A stretch of 64,000 bases of DNA from Diadophis punctatus similis. Taxonomy: Eukaryota; Chordata; Lepidosauria; Squamata; Dipsadidae. The stretch spans positions 71,817,740 to 71,881,739 of the forward strand of contig JALIGW010000001.1 of the NCBI GenBank assembly GCA_023053685.1. Reading direction: 5' to 3'. This document shows positions 1 to 12,528 of the stretch, piece by piece (position 1 is the stretch's first letter; every line of letters starts with the position of its first letter). The position numbers were made by a program, and so were the translations under genes. The notes below the pieces were generated by a model. It ran no database searches, was not told the DNA's origin, and saw only the letters and a list, made by a program, of their open reading frames with translations.

Positions 1-1710
<1,710 letters not shown>

Positions 1711-1784
1711 ACCAATAAATAAATGAAATTATAAACAAACAAACAAACAAACAAACAAACAAACAAACAAACAAATAAATAAAG
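1711..1784 (+). repeat. (AAAC)n/(AAAT)n microsatellite
   Basis: AAAT units, then about twelve AAAC units, then AAAT again. The A-rich tetranucleotide run could be an old retroposon tail, but the body to its left is not recognisable. Confidence 0.9.
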
Positions 1785-2518
1785 GGATGGGTCAGGAGCC
1801 ATACTTCAAAAAGCTAATACGATCAGGACAAAGACATGGAGTGAGGACAACTACATTTGTTCTAAATTAAAGGTAATTCAGACTAAATCCAGTATAGTTA
1901 TTCCATTTAACTCTCTATATAATCAATATTTTTCCATTATATCACATTAAAGTTACAATTCACTGTGACTTTTGCATAGCTATGGGACTGTCTCCCCCTA
2001 CTTTGGATATATATATACACATCGGCATTGGCTTATATAACCTTCCAAGTAAGATCAATCTTTGTTTTTTTATGGCTCTGATCAGCTGTACTTATTTATA
2101 ACCCAAGCTATATACTTTGCCTTTTACCAGAAGGCAAATATACTGATTAGAAAAATACAACAGCAAATTAGGCTCTGGGTAGCTAATATTATAAGGAATT
2201 GTTCAGAATTTGACGTTTTCTGGCTTCAGACCAGTGACTGAATTCCATGTAATGATGAATAGCCTGTGGCACTCCATGTGCAACTCAATCTGTATTTAAA
2301 TAAAAATATATCTGGCCAAGTTCAGTGCACCCTTAAGCACTGTATATTGGCATGCAGATCTCAGTTGCTATTTCAAGACCCATACTACATTTTAGCAAAA
2401 GTTAACTTTATATTGGGTCTTTTAGGAAAACAAAAAAGTTATTGGCTCTTCCTTCAGTATTTATCTTTCATTTAGGTTAAACCCTGGTAGGCAACAACCT
2501 TATTTCATTAAGGATGTA
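1785..2518. other. Unassigned sequence, no gene seen
   Basis: AT-rich intronic-looking sequence with no coding or repeat signature that I can name. Confidence 0.5.
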
Positions 2519-3189
2519 CTTATATATTTATTCATTTTAGTGTTCTTATATACCACCCTACTCCTTGGGGACTCAGGGCGGCGTACAATGTTTTAAGAAC
2601 AACTAAACAATACAAAAATTTATTAACAATTTAAAAGAATATAAAAAAACATGCAAAACCATACATATGTGGAAGAGACCTAAGATGAAAAATTGTCTCA
2701 AAACCCTGCCTGCAGGAAGAGCCATGTCTTAATGGCTTTTAGGAAGGCCAGCAAGGTGGGGATAATTCGGATCTCTGGGGGTAGTTGGTTCCAGAGAACA
2801 GGACCCCCCACAGAGAAGGCACTCCCCCTAGGCCCCGCCAGCCGACCTGGAGGAGACCCACTCTGTGGGACCTAACTGGTCGAAGGGAAGTATGAGGCAG
2901 AATGCGGTCCTGGAGGTAACCTGGTCCTAAGCCATGTAGGGCTTTAAAGATGATAATCAACACCTTGAATTGCACCCGGAGACCAATGGGCAACCAGTGC
3001 AGCTGGCGGAGTATGGGTGTTACATGGGTGTATCTTGATACACCCACCATAGCACGCGCAGCCGCATTTTGCACCAGTTGAAGTCTCCGGATACTCTTCA
3101 AGGGTAGCCCCATGTAGAGCGCATTACAGTAGTCCAATCGAGAGGTGACAAGGGCATGAGTGACCGTGAGTAGAGCCTCCTTCTCCAAG
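2519..3189 (-). mobile_element. L2-like LINE fragment (end of RT and 3' tail)
   Basis: Read on the minus strand, the fragment encodes the C-terminal part of an L2/CR1-group reverse transcriptase ([44 protein letters not shown]), then a 3' region with 'ccgccctgagtcc' and an AT-rich tail. Related copies lie at 13470-13855, 24270-24820, 31558-31980, 43003-43665 and 58275-58506. It is 5'-truncated exactly where the terminal-inverted-repeat element at 3190 begins. I do not see the rest of the LINE on the far side of that element. The reading frame is broken after the RT signature. Confidence 0.88.
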
Positions 3190-3559
3190 TACAGTATTTT
3201 TCGGAGTATAAGATGCACCTTTTTACTCCCAAAAAAGGGGTCAAAAAATGGGTGCGTCCTATACTCCAAATGTAGCCCCCATCCACCTGCCAGCCGCCAC
3301 TTAGCCTGGGGAGGAAAGCGTTTTCAGGCGGCAGCGCTGCGATCCCCTCCCCGATTCCAAAAACAGAGCGTGGACCAAAAAAAAGCATTGCGTTTCAGGC
3401 CGGTTGCACGCCCTGTTTTTGGAATGGGGAAGAAGTGTTTGGCCACTGCCGCTGCCGCCGTTGCTGGCCGGAGCTGCAGCCGCTGTTGCTGGGAGCCGCT
3501 GCCGCCCCAGCCGCCGTTGCAGCCTCCGCCCCCGCTGGAGGACCTGCCGCCACCGCCCC

Positions 3560-3925
3560 GTTGCAGCCCCCGCCCCCAGTGCAGGAACCGCCGCCCCCCC
3601 CATTGCAGCCCCCGCCCCCGGCGGAGGACACACCGCCACAGCTGCCCCCTTTGCAGCCCCCGCCCCCAGTGCAGGACCCACCGCCGCCCCCGTTTCAGCC
3701 CCCGCCCCCAGCGCAGGACCCACCACTGCCCCCGTTGCAGCCCCCACCATAGGACACACCGCCGCCGCCCCCGTTGCAGCCCCCACCCCTGGCGGAGGAC
3801 ACACCGCCGCAGCCGCCCCCTTTGCAGCCCCCGCCCCCAGCGCAGGACCCGCAGCTGCCCCCGTTGCAGCCCCTGCCGCAGGACACGCCGCCGCCCCCAT
3901 TGCAGCCCCCGCCCCCGCTGTAGGA
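3560..3925. repeat. GC-rich minisatellite, 36-48 bp units
   Basis: At least seven diverged units of the type 'gcagcccccgcccccagygc' follow each other. Unit lengths are about 36, 42 and 48 bases, all multiples of three, which leaves long frames open on both strands (Pro/Ala-rich or Gly-rich). Codon content is pure repeat, so I do not call a gene. Confidence 0.85.
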
Positions 3926-4059
3926 TACTCACCACCGCCGATGCTCGCCGCCACCGGAGCCACCGCTGCTGCTGCCTGAAGCGAGCAGCCTGACAGGTAT
4001 GAAGAAAAACTTCCAAGTTTGAAGAGCCCTGGGTTAGCGGTGCAAGGGTCTTTAAACTT

Positions 4060-4650
4060 GTCAAGTTTAAGACTAGTGGACTTCAACTCCCAGAATTCCT
4101 CCTCCAGTCATGCTAGCTCAGGAATGACTGGAGGAGGAATTCTGGGAGTTGAAGTCCACAAGTCTTAAACTTGACAAGTTTGAAGACCCTTGCCACCCCT
4201 AACCCAGGGCTCTTCAAACTTGGCAACTTTACTTGTGGACTTTAACTCCCATTCCTGAGCTAGGGTGACTGGAGGAGGAATTCTGGGAGTTGAAGTCCAC
4301 AAGTCTTAAACTTGCCAAGGGGGTGCAAGGGTCTTCAAACTTGTGGACTTCAACTCCCAGAATTCCTCCTCCAGTCATGCTAGCTCAGGAATTGGAATTG
4401 AAGTCCACAAGTCTTAAAGCTGTCAAGTTTGAAGACCCCTGGGTTAGGGGTTAGGGATGCAAGGGTCTCCAAACTTGGCAAGACTTTTTACAACCATGTA
4501 CACTTTTTACAAACTTCAAACTTGACAGCTTTAAGACTTGTGGACTTCAACTCCCATTCCTGAGCTAGCATGACTGGAGGAGGAATTATGGGAGTTGAAG
4601 TCCACAAGTCTAAAAGCTGTCAAGTTTGAAGTTTGTAAAAAGTGTACATG
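4060..4650. repeat. Array of inverted units of a palindromic hAT-like core
   Basis: The motif 'gtggacttcaactcccag' plus 'aattcctcctccagtcatgc' recurs at least six times in alternating orientation (for example 4077-4160, 4260-4310, 4345-4400, 4535-4610). The same core forms the palindromic MITEs at 11299-11424, 39243-39388, 40365-40445 and 45078-45190. Long hairpins are possible. Confidence 0.85.
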
Positions 4651-4800
4651 GTTGTAAAAAGTATTCTGCTGCACTGGTATTTTATTAAATAATATATTAC
4701 TACACCATTTGGTTCAGAATACTTTTTTCCTTGTTTTCCTCCTCTAAAATCTAGGTGCGTCTTATACTCCGGTGCGTCTTATACTCCGAAAAATATGGTA

Positions 4801-5332
4801 TGTTCACAATTGGTGCACCAGGCAAACTTAATGCGAGGTAGTTGAGACAAGAAGCACACTCATGGATAGTAGCTCTATCTTTATTGTAATGTTACATTAA
4901 CAGAATCTTACAATCTGAAAAGTACACCTATCCTTCCAAAAATTTGGAATCTTAGAAATTAAGTGTATCCTTTCTGCCATGTACTCATTCCTTCTCCAGG
5001 CTCAGCTGCCTCTTATCTGACTATAGGCCAGTCTGAGTTTCTTCATTCTGTCTCCAACTATCATTCCCATATACCATTACAAGATCTCCACCTTTATCGG
5101 TTTCATTGCTCGTGTTCATACATATCCAACTTGATACCCTCCAAAAGTATGAATGTTTATTCCCAGAACTTTTAGTTGGGAAATACAAATTCCTTGGGTA
5201 TCTAATCATGCTTTTGCCAAGTAAAAACTTCCCTTCCCTTCCATTATTACCTCATAATGTTCTTTTCTCCATTGACAATTGTGGTATGGATAGAAAGACT
5301 ATATCTCAACAACAACTATATCTGCAGTAACA
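4801..5332 (-). mobile_element. Solo LTR, 532 bp
   Basis: The segment starts TGTT and ends AACA and is flanked by a perfect 6-bp direct repeat atggta (4795-4800 and 5333-5338). On the minus strand a polyadenylation signal AATAAA lies about 100 bases before the end, in the order expected of U3-R-U5. No internal retroviral or Gypsy sequence is present, so this is a solo LTR left by LTR-LTR recombination. It landed exactly on the right edge of the terminal-inverted-repeat element. Family (ERV or Ty3/Gypsy) cannot be told from the LTR alone. Confidence 0.8.
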
Positions 5333-5377
5333 ATGGTAGCTGAAGCTTTATCAGAGAGTTTAGCACTTTCCCTAGCA

Positions 5378-5718
5378 CAGGGGTCAGCAACCTGCAGCTC
5401 TGGAGCAACATGTGGCTCTTTCATCCCTCTTCTGTGGCTCCCTGTCACCGGTCGGCATCAGAATTTTGAGAGGAGCTTCCGGTTGTGGGGGAGGAAGCAG
5501 GGCGTGCCAGGAGGAGACTCTATGGCAAGGGATGGGTTTTCCGGTCAGCTCCACAATTGATAGGGCTTTTGGTTAGGACTGGTAGAGGAAAAAGGACGCC
5601 GCGCTGGGAGGAGACTCTATGGTGGGGGAACCGGACTTCCGGTCAACTCCAGAATTGAACAGGGGGCTTCCAGTTAGGACCTTTGTGGCTCTTTGAGTGT
5701 TTAAGTTGCCAACCCCTG
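5378..5718. mobile_element. hAT (Charlie-like) non-autonomous element
   Basis: Inverted ends 'caggggtcagcaacctgcag' and 'agttgccaacccctg' flank 341 bp, and an 8-bp target duplication ccctagca is perfect (5370-5377 and 5719-5726). The 5' CAG/3' CTG ends and 8-bp duplication define hAT. It has no transposase. A diverged relative is at 17056-17451. Confidence 0.92.
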
Positions 5719-5726
5719 CCCTAGCA

Positions 5727-6604
5727 TAATTGTCTCATTTGAATAAAGTGATCCTTTCTCTTAAAATATAATCCAGTAGTCATGCAGGCGTGAGTTACAG
5801 GAGTTGTAGTCTACTGTGGCAGGTTCAGGAAGACTTCACTGAATCTAGTTCAGCTGACATTAAATAGGTGTATGTGTCTATAAGAAGGGGAAACCTTAGT
5901 TCCTGCAGTTTATTCAGCAGCTAGCCCGAATGCAGGCGGGTAATCTCATGATCTCTCCTTTATATAGAGAGGTTCGACTGGCCAGAATTACATCCTACCC
6001 ACCAACCTCACTGCAATTCCATCTCTGCTCCCTTGGAGGCACCTAGTTTTACTATGAATACTCACTGTGAGTTGTGTGAGTCTGAGTTGAGGGATTTCCA
6101 TCAAGCTCATACCTGCAATCTAACCTTATGGACACAACGTTCTGCCGAGCCTCATATTTTAATCAATTTTGGAAAATGCTTATTCGTAGCTTTTCAACTA
6201 TTAAGAACCCTTCAGTCAACACATTTGATAATGTGTGAGTTTCCTTTAATCTTTAACAAAAGAAGTTTTAAAGATCAGTTTAAGGACATAAGAAACCCTC
6301 TTTTTTGGAATAAACAGAAAAAGAGTGATTAGAATGTTGATTTTGGAAAGTTATAAATAGGCTAAGGATCCAGATAGATTTGATAAGATTTTGAAATTAA
6401 TCATAAGAATCCTTCCTGTCAAAAAAAGTTGTTTTGAATTCCTAAAATAAAGCATGATAGCATAGGACTCTGAAGATTGGATACTAGAGGAAACCAGAAG
6501 GAACTAAAGATTACAATTAAAGGAAAATTTAAATTTGATTTACTAATACAGAATGGAGCAAAATATTTTAATCCTGGACATACTGGAGAATATTTGTAAG
6601 GAAT
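5727..6604. other. Unassigned sequence, no gene seen
   Basis: Intronic-looking sequence. The 99-codon frame at 6033-6332 has no recognisable domain. From about 6370 the sequence becomes A-rich and may be part of a decayed LINE that continues after the inserted hAT element to about 7620. Confidence 0.4.
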
Positions 6605-6612
6605 GGATCCAG

Positions 6613-6878
6613 CAGAGGTGGGTTCCTCCCTGTTCGGACTGGTTCTATAGAACCAGTAGTAACATTGCAGCCTTAATCGCTAGAACCGGCAGCGACCCCA
6701 GTCTGCCATGTCCCCAAGCCAGTTCGCCCGGCGGCATCATAGGTGCTGCCATCTTGTTTTTAGCTTCTGCGCATGCGCAGAAGCTTTTTTAAAGTACGCA
6801 CGTGCATGCAAAATGTGCGCGCCCCCATGGCGCATCCCTGAGCGAACTGGCAGCAAAGAAAACTGGAACCCACCCCTG
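6613..6878. mobile_element. hAT-type MITE with TGCGCATGCGCA core
   Basis: The ends are 'cagaggtgggttcctcc' and 'ggaacccacccctg'; the 8-bp duplication ggatccag is perfect (6605-6612 and 6879-6886). The middle carries a perfect palindrome 'cttctgcgcatgcgcagaag' at about 6765-6784. It belongs to the largest MITE family of this window. Confidence 0.93.
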
Positions 6879-6886
6879 GGATCCAG

Positions 6887-7620
6887 AATTTAATTTTAAA
6901 TGTGTCTGCCATTATAGATGGACTGCTTTTAAAAGCTGTCATGAAAGAGATACAATTGTTAGCAGACAAGGTTGATCTGAAATTAGATTTAAAAATGACA
7001 AGCTACAAGAATGATATGGAAAATGATGTTATACTGGATATACAAAGGAAATCAGCTGATGTTTCAATAATTAAAAGGTGTGAACAAATAGCAAAACAAA
7101 AGATAACTCAAATAATTTTTCATGTTGGATTTACAAAAGAGATCTGTTAGAGTTCTGAAGGATTTTGTGAGAACAGACAAAAAATGAAAAAGAAAACAAA
7201 TTCAAGGGCTTTATTTGAAGGGATTAAGGATCAAAATTGTTAAGAGTAAAAGGAAGAAATAAAGGTGAGTTTATTTAATAAAGGTTGAAACAGAAATGTT
7301 GTTATTTCTGGTAATCCATTTCTGCTGATCAGGACTAACGATAAGATTATAAGGATATGCTTATAGATAAGAAAGGAGATATGGGATGCAGAGATTATTT
7401 CTTATATTTTAGGAGGTGGATAAGTTGATAAAAATGTTTATACTTGTGATGAAGGGGGAAATAATTTATATATTCCTCTTTTTTCTTTTTTCTTCTCTTT
7501 TCTGTTTTTCTGTCTATAATATTTTATGCACTTTCTAATTTTTATTATTTTATTTTATGTAGTTTGTTTTCATCCATTTTACTATAATGTTGAATAAATT
7601 TATTATAAAACAAAGGAAGG
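6887..7620 (+). mobile_element. Possible decayed L1-like LINE 3' part
   Basis: A-rich sequence with short remnants of reading frame (6902-7150) is followed by a T-rich stretch and an 'aataaatttattataaaaca' end, which resembles the 3' end of L1 elements. No diagnostic RT or endonuclease motif is visible, so this is a weak call. Confidence 0.25.
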
Positions 7621-7968
7621 GATGCATTTGTGGTTGTTCCCCTGTGCTGGCAATAGGGGAAAATACTTTTTTTTTTATTTAATGAAAAACAGAGTACATT
7701 AGTGTATATTTCAGACACAACCCTCTATTTCTGCAGGATGCCTTAAAAAGGTTTGCGTAAGAAATAAACATTTGTGTCTCTTTTTAAAGCTGCTTTACAT
7801 TTGGTCTTTTACTGTAAGTATTAACATCCCATGAATAGAAAGAAGGCACCAAATCACACTTCATTTTTTTTGTTTTATTAACATTTCAGGGCTGCCTATC
7901 CATAGGGAATGTTTTGCAGTTCAGAAATTAAGACATCTTTTTCCTCCTTCCACCTTATTACGAGTTGT

Positions 7969-8046
7969 TATCTATATCTATATCTATATCTATATCTATA
8001 TCTATATCTATATCTATATCTATATCTATATCTATATCTATATCTA

Positions 8047-8118
<72 letters not shown>
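7969..8118 (+). repeat. (TATATC)n then (TATC)n microsatellite
   Basis: About 80 bases of the hexamer pass directly into about 70 bases of the tetramer. The hexamer is most simply an expanded variant of the tetramer. Confidence 0.97.
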
Positions 8119-8278
8119 ATCTTTTTTCAAGTTTTTTGTTTTTATTTCCATATAGACAATTCACATATTTATCATCTCGTTTCTCATTTCATTTTGTATA
8201 CAATCATTACACATTTTATACAGATATCTTATACTTATCTTATTACTTTATTCAATTCAGTTACTTTTTACCATCCCT

Positions 8279-8280
8279 TT

Positions 8281-8344
<64 letters not shown>

Positions 8345-8346
8345 TC
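8279..8346 (+). repeat. (TTTC)n microsatellite
   Basis: About 17 uninterrupted TTTC units. Confidence 0.97.
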
Positions 8347-8360
8347 ATCTATCTATCGCA

Positions 8361-8470
<110 letters not shown>

Positions 8471-8559
8471 GATAGATAAAGAAATGATAGACATCACGAT
8501 CTCCGGAACGTTTTAAAAAAAATATTGTACTAAGCTTTTGTTAGCCCCTGCTGACATCG

Positions 8560-9480
8560 TAGGAGTGTAAAATCCCCACTGAATAGATGCTTGCTTTTAT
8601 GTAATGCCGATCGATTTAGTCATTGCACACGTAATAGGCCCACAACTTTGTCTCCCTCCTGTAATTGGCTTTGTTGTTTTTGCCTTAGTCATGCTGACAG
8701 ATGCGATTTCTGTTGCCTCTTTCCCCATTGTGTATTGCCTCTTTCTCTCCCTGGGGGGTAAAGCAGGGCTATCAGGCATTGCTTTGAAGGTATTTCTCCC
8801 AGCTCCCTCCCCCTCATTACTACTCCTCTCCCTTTCAGGCACACACGTTGCCTCCTCTAAATTCATCTGTTTTGCCCATGATCTTGTAATAGGTCTGCGT
8901 TGTTCTCCCCACCCCCGGTCTCTCTCGTTCTGATGCTGCTCTACCGTGCTCTCTTCCACTCGGTTAAGGTTTGTCACACCTTCATTGGGCCAATCTCTAT
9001 GCCTAAAGTGGGGAATTTGCCCCCGATCTCCATTCAACCATAGTGATCGGTCCCCCTTAAGTCCTTCCTGGTGTCTTAATGCCTGGTATGCAGGTGGTAT
9101 GTCAATATGTTGTTGTTAGAGAACCAGGCTTCTTTCAAGAGGCGTCCTCCTTTTGTTTCATCATAGGCAACAACTTCGGTCTCCTGGAAGTTGAACTCAT
9201 GACCATGCTCCTCCATGTGCATCCAAATCTGGAAGCGCTGTTCCTTGCATCGGACTGCTAGCTTGTGTTCATGCACCCTAGTTCTTAGTCGTTTAGCTGT
9301 TTCTCCTACATAATGACCTGCACAATTGCTGCAGTTAATACGGTAGATTATTGAGGATGTCTCCTCCTTCGGTAGTGCTTCTTTCAGGTGCATCACTCTC
9401 TTCCTCAGCGTTTGGTCTGGTTTGTGCGCCACTTTGTGATGCAAGAATGTGTGCAGCAGTTTCGGATATCCCCTGTATGT
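8560..9480 (-). pseudogene. Penelope-like element, 3' part with GIY-YIG endonuclease
   Basis: The minus-strand frame 9522-9076 encodes a GIY-YIG type endonuclease end: IYRINCSNCAGHYVGET, then RLRTRVHEHKLAV, then LLKEAWFSNN with the expected Glu. Penelope-like retroelements carry this domain after the reverse transcriptase. A second minus frame (9037-8597) continues as the basic, repeat-free C-terminal tail after a frameshift near 9060. The reverse transcriptase is missing, so the copy is 5'-truncated. Its 5' border is an inverted repeat (see 9439-9526). Not a host gene. Confidence 0.88.
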
Positions 9481-9526
9481 ATGTTCGGGTATCCGAAACT
9501 GATGCTCGCATTCTTGCATCACATGG
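9439..9526. repeat. Near-perfect palindrome at the 5' border of the Penelope fragment
   Basis: The left arm begins 'gtgatgcaagaatgtgtgc' and holds 'cagtttcggatatccc'; the right arm is the complement with about five mismatches in 36. The arms flank about 15 bases. The element's own coding sequence is repeated in inverted order here, a 5' inversion of the kind seen in Penelope insertions. Confidence 0.9.
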
Positions 9527-9574
9527 GGTTAAAGTGGTGCATTCCGATCCTATGATTAAAAAAACCAAATACTT

Positions 9575-9705
9575 AATAGGTATGCCTACATACCTATTAA
9601 GTTTTTGGTATGTAGGCATACCTACAATAGGTATGCCTATTGGTATGTAGGCATACCTTGGTATGTAGGCATACCTACAATAGGTATGCCTACATACCTA
9701 TCGGA
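9575..9705. repeat. Alternating inverted units of ggtatgtaggcatacc
   Basis: Seven or eight copies of the 16-mer 'ggtatgtaggcatacc' or its complement 'ggtatgcctacatacc', separated by short linkers such as 'tacaata' and 'tattaagtttt'. They can pair in many ways. The block lies just outside the Penelope palindrome. Confidence 0.9.
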
Positions 9706-9789
9706 ATCAACACTTGCTTTAGACATGCTGATTTTCTGAGCTTCAGCAAGGATGTTCAACCTGCAATATGATATTTTTTTAATGTTTCT

Positions 9790-10045
9790 AAAACCCAGTA
9801 GATAAATTTATTGGTGATTAGTTTGCCTGACAATATTAAAATACTTCTAAATTAATGGATATCACTTGACAGAACTGATTGGGAAATATATGACCACAAT
9901 GCCTAAGTGACACAATAAGTGTGACATCATGTGATCACACCAGACATAAGATGTCACTTTTCCCCATTATCGTTAAATGAGACATCACATGGCTACAATT
10001 GCAATTTTACTGCTGGCTTCTCCATTGACTCTGTTTGTTGGAAGC
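9790..10045. mobile_element. Possible fragment of the 21.9-kb MITE family
   Basis: Contains 'ttctccattgactctgtttg' and 'cgttaaatgagac', similar to 'gccattgactttgcttgtc' and 'gttaagtgaatcac' of the MITE at 21935-22335. Ends are not defined. Confidence 0.35.
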
Positions 10046-10266
10046 AACCCTAGCTTTGCTTTCCATTGTGGATGCTAGATCAGCCCCCTGCAAACTCTCA
10101 TCTCGAGGAGCCTGGCTGAAGTTTTCCATGCCACTTCAGCGAGCGCTCCTCGAGAGATGAGAGTTTGCAGGGGGCCGATCTAGCATCTGGGCTGGCTACA
10201 AGAGAAACATTCATTCTCAGTTACATTTGAGTTTTCTAGCTGCAATGGACAGCAAAGCTAGGGTTG
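10046..10266. repeat. Nested inverted repeat (about 220 bp)
   Basis: Outer arms 'caaccctagctttgctttcc' (10046 on) and its near-complement ending at 10266; inner arms of about 43 bases, beginning 'gatgctagatcagccccctg' at 10069 and complementary to 10145-10187. The inner loop is about 33 bases. No target duplication is evident. Confidence 0.85.
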
Positions 10267-11290
10267 ACCCCGGGCGCTTCTCTCCGCTAACAGGCGGCCA
10301 AACTAACTGCCTGAAGGACCCCATCCTGTCCCTGGGAGTCAAAGCGCTGAAGCGTGAGCGGCGTGGGAACTTCAGCCGGGCTCCTTGAGAGAAATGCAAA
10401 TGCGAACCACCAAAATTTTCTCGCGGAGCATCAGTGGTCAGCAGACCATCAGTTGGTGACCACTGTTCCAGAGGGGCCTTTTAACTGGTACCCAAACCCT
10501 AATTCTAGTATCAGTAAGAGGTAGGGTTCCTATTTCATTATAAGGATTAAGTTAAAATACAGAAAATAGAGACAGTGCGACTTCCTAGACATGTAACAAA
10601 TAGATGTGGTAATTAGAGGACAGTCCTTTCTTCCCTCATCTCTTCCCTCATAAGAGATAAACAAAACAAAACTTTATTATTAAGCAACAAAAAAATGTAA
10701 TCCTGCTTTTTTAACTATAAGTATTAACATGCGGACCTTCCATGTGAAAGGAGATAGTTACAAAGCTGCCTAGAACACAGCAGCTTGAAAATTAATGTTT
10801 AACAAATCCAGATGAAAAAACAATACTCTGGACAGTTTGAGCTAAAAGGGAATAGCCCTCTGCCTAAAAATAGTACAGATTATAAAAAGACAATTCAAAA
10901 TATTACAGATCCCAAGAAGCTTATGAAGAAAGAAATGTAAGTTCATGAACACAGGCTGAGATATAGATGAAGGTAGAACTCACTCCGTATCAAAACTTGT
11001 ATAAAAGGTAGAAAAAATAAGACTCAGCCCAACACAGGAAATATAACTAAACTTAGTACATTTTGAATATTTGCCAAGGATATAGAAAACATCATAGGGC
11101 TGTTTCAGCAGGCTGATTTTTGTCTGCCTTTAAGCTTGAGTTACCAGATAAGAAAACTAGCAGAAGTTTGTATTTACTTACAGAGAAATTTGAGGGGGGT
11201 TTTCTCCTGATGTACCTGCTTTTTTTAAAAAAATCTGTTCTTGGCTGAATCGGGTTGTTAAATTATCCTGACCAAATTTTTTAGATAAGC
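10267..11290. other. Unassigned sequence, no gene seen
   Basis: Intronic-looking sequence. The 10217-10399 stretch is GC-richer and adjoins the nested palindrome, perhaps part of the same old element. Otherwise nothing recognised. Confidence 0.45.
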
Positions 11291-11298
11291 ATTTAGAG

Positions 11299-11424
11299 CA
11301 GTGTTTTTCAAACCTGGCAACCTTGAAATGTGTGGACTTCAACTGCCAGAATTCCCCAGCCTGCATGGGAATTCTGGCAGCTAAAGTCCTCACATCTTAA
11401 AGTTGCCAAGTTTGAAAAACATTG
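11299..11424. mobile_element. Palindromic hAT-type MITE
   Basis: Ends 'cagtgtttttcaaacctggc' and 'gccaagtttgaaaaacattg' are inverted copies; the 8-bp flanks atttagag and atttggag match at 7 of 8. The interior is the 'gtggacttcaactgccagaa' palindrome shared with 39243-39388. Confidence 0.88.
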
Positions 11425-11682
11425 ATTTGGAGCCTTTATGTAGGAAATACGTTGTCAAAGGGTCCAGAATTATTTTTGTGGACAAGGTTGTCTGTGTGAA
11501 GTACTTACTAATGTCCTGTTTCAAAATGTAAGCATATTCCTCCCCACTCTGAGGTTTACTGGTCTTCGGGGAGCTTTGCAACACAAAACAGTATACACTG
11601 AAAGAAAATAGGCTGAAGGAGCACCAAACATTAACTCTTTTACAAGAATACCATAAACAATAGCATACACTTATTTCTTAAG

Positions 11683-12150
11683 CAATTTGAAACCCTACAC
11701 TCCAAGTGGCAAAAGCTACCTGTCAATGTACCTACCTGTCAATGACTACTTCAGCTTCAACTGCAACAATACACGAGCACACAATAGATACAAACTTAAG
11801 GTAAACCGCTCCAAACTCGATTGCAGAAAATACGACTTCAGCAACAGAGTTGTCAATGCCTGGAATACACTACCTGACTCTGTGGTTTCATCCCCAAACC
11901 CCCAAAACTTTAACCTTAGACTATCTACTGTTGACCTCACCCCATTCCTAAGAGGTCTGTAAGGGGCGTGCATAAGCGCACCAACGTGCCTACCGTCCCT
12001 GTCCTTCTGTCCCCCATTTATTCGTATTCATTTCCTGTACTCATAATCATGTTTATACTTATATCTGTTACCTTATACATGCTTAAATAAATAAATAAAT
12101 AAATAAACAAACAAATAAATAAACAAATAAACAAATAAATAAATATTCCC
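11683..12150 (+). mobile_element. CR1-clade LINE, 3' fragment with (AAAT)n tail
   Basis: Encodes the last part of a non-LTR retrotransposon ORF2 (LPVNDYFSF, NNTRAHNRYKLKV, VVNAWNTLP, ending LTPFLRGL and stop), then a short 3' UTR and a tail of AAAT/AAAC units (12085-12146). The same protein end is at 20351-21338, inverted at 40484-40745, and its UTR is at 63833-64000. Confidence 0.88.
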
Positions 12151-12528
12151 ACCCTTGCAGTCCTTGGGTTTCAAAGTCACCTCTGTGCATAGGCTGTAAA
12201 ACTCACCAGACTTTGTAATTCTTTTTTGCTTAGTAGCAGCGCATTCTTTCTTAAGTAAATGGCAAACACAAAAGCAAACAAACAAAATTTAGTTGATCAC
12301 TCATTTATAGACAGACTGCCAGACAAGGGCTAGTTGCTTTTGACACCTACTGCATTTTAATGCCTTTGGGCAGATAATCATGCTTTGAAAAGAAACACAG
12401 GCAAAGCTGTGACGGTCAGAACCTTTTTACTCAATGAAACGTATATTAAAGCTTTAGGTCTTGATGTCTGGGCTTTGAGATAGTATCTGAGATAGCAAGA
12501 AATGATTGATTCTTTTTTTGTGTTCCAG

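Larger units (their letters stand above)
3190..4800. mobile_element. Terminal-inverted-repeat DNA element, 1.6 kb, non-autonomous
   Basis: The ends are inverted copies: 'cagtatttttcggagtataag' at the left and its near-complement at 4778-4798 (19 of 21 match), each flanked by TA, which would fit a TA target duplication. The subterminal motif 'ggtgcgtcttatactcc' is present twice at the right end. A smaller relative with the same ends and the same subterminal doublet is at 23129-23491. The interior holds a GC-rich minisatellite (3560-3920) and an array of inverted 'gtggacttcaactcccag' units (4060-4650). There is no transposase frame. Superfamily is not assigned; Tc1/mariner-like is possible from the TA flank only. 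Confidence 0.75.

Noticed and set aside
3160..4086. Pro/Ala/Arg-rich frames of up to 277 codons on both strands
   Set aside because: The GC-rich minisatellite has units divisible by three, so all frames stay open; no gene-like codon use or splice context.
9076..9522. Host GIY-YIG nuclease gene
   Set aside because: Domain order, frameshift and truncated inverted 5' end fit a Penelope-like element.
9575..9705. CRISPR-like array
   Set aside because: Units alternate in orientation, linkers are short and repeated, and the context is a vertebrate genome.
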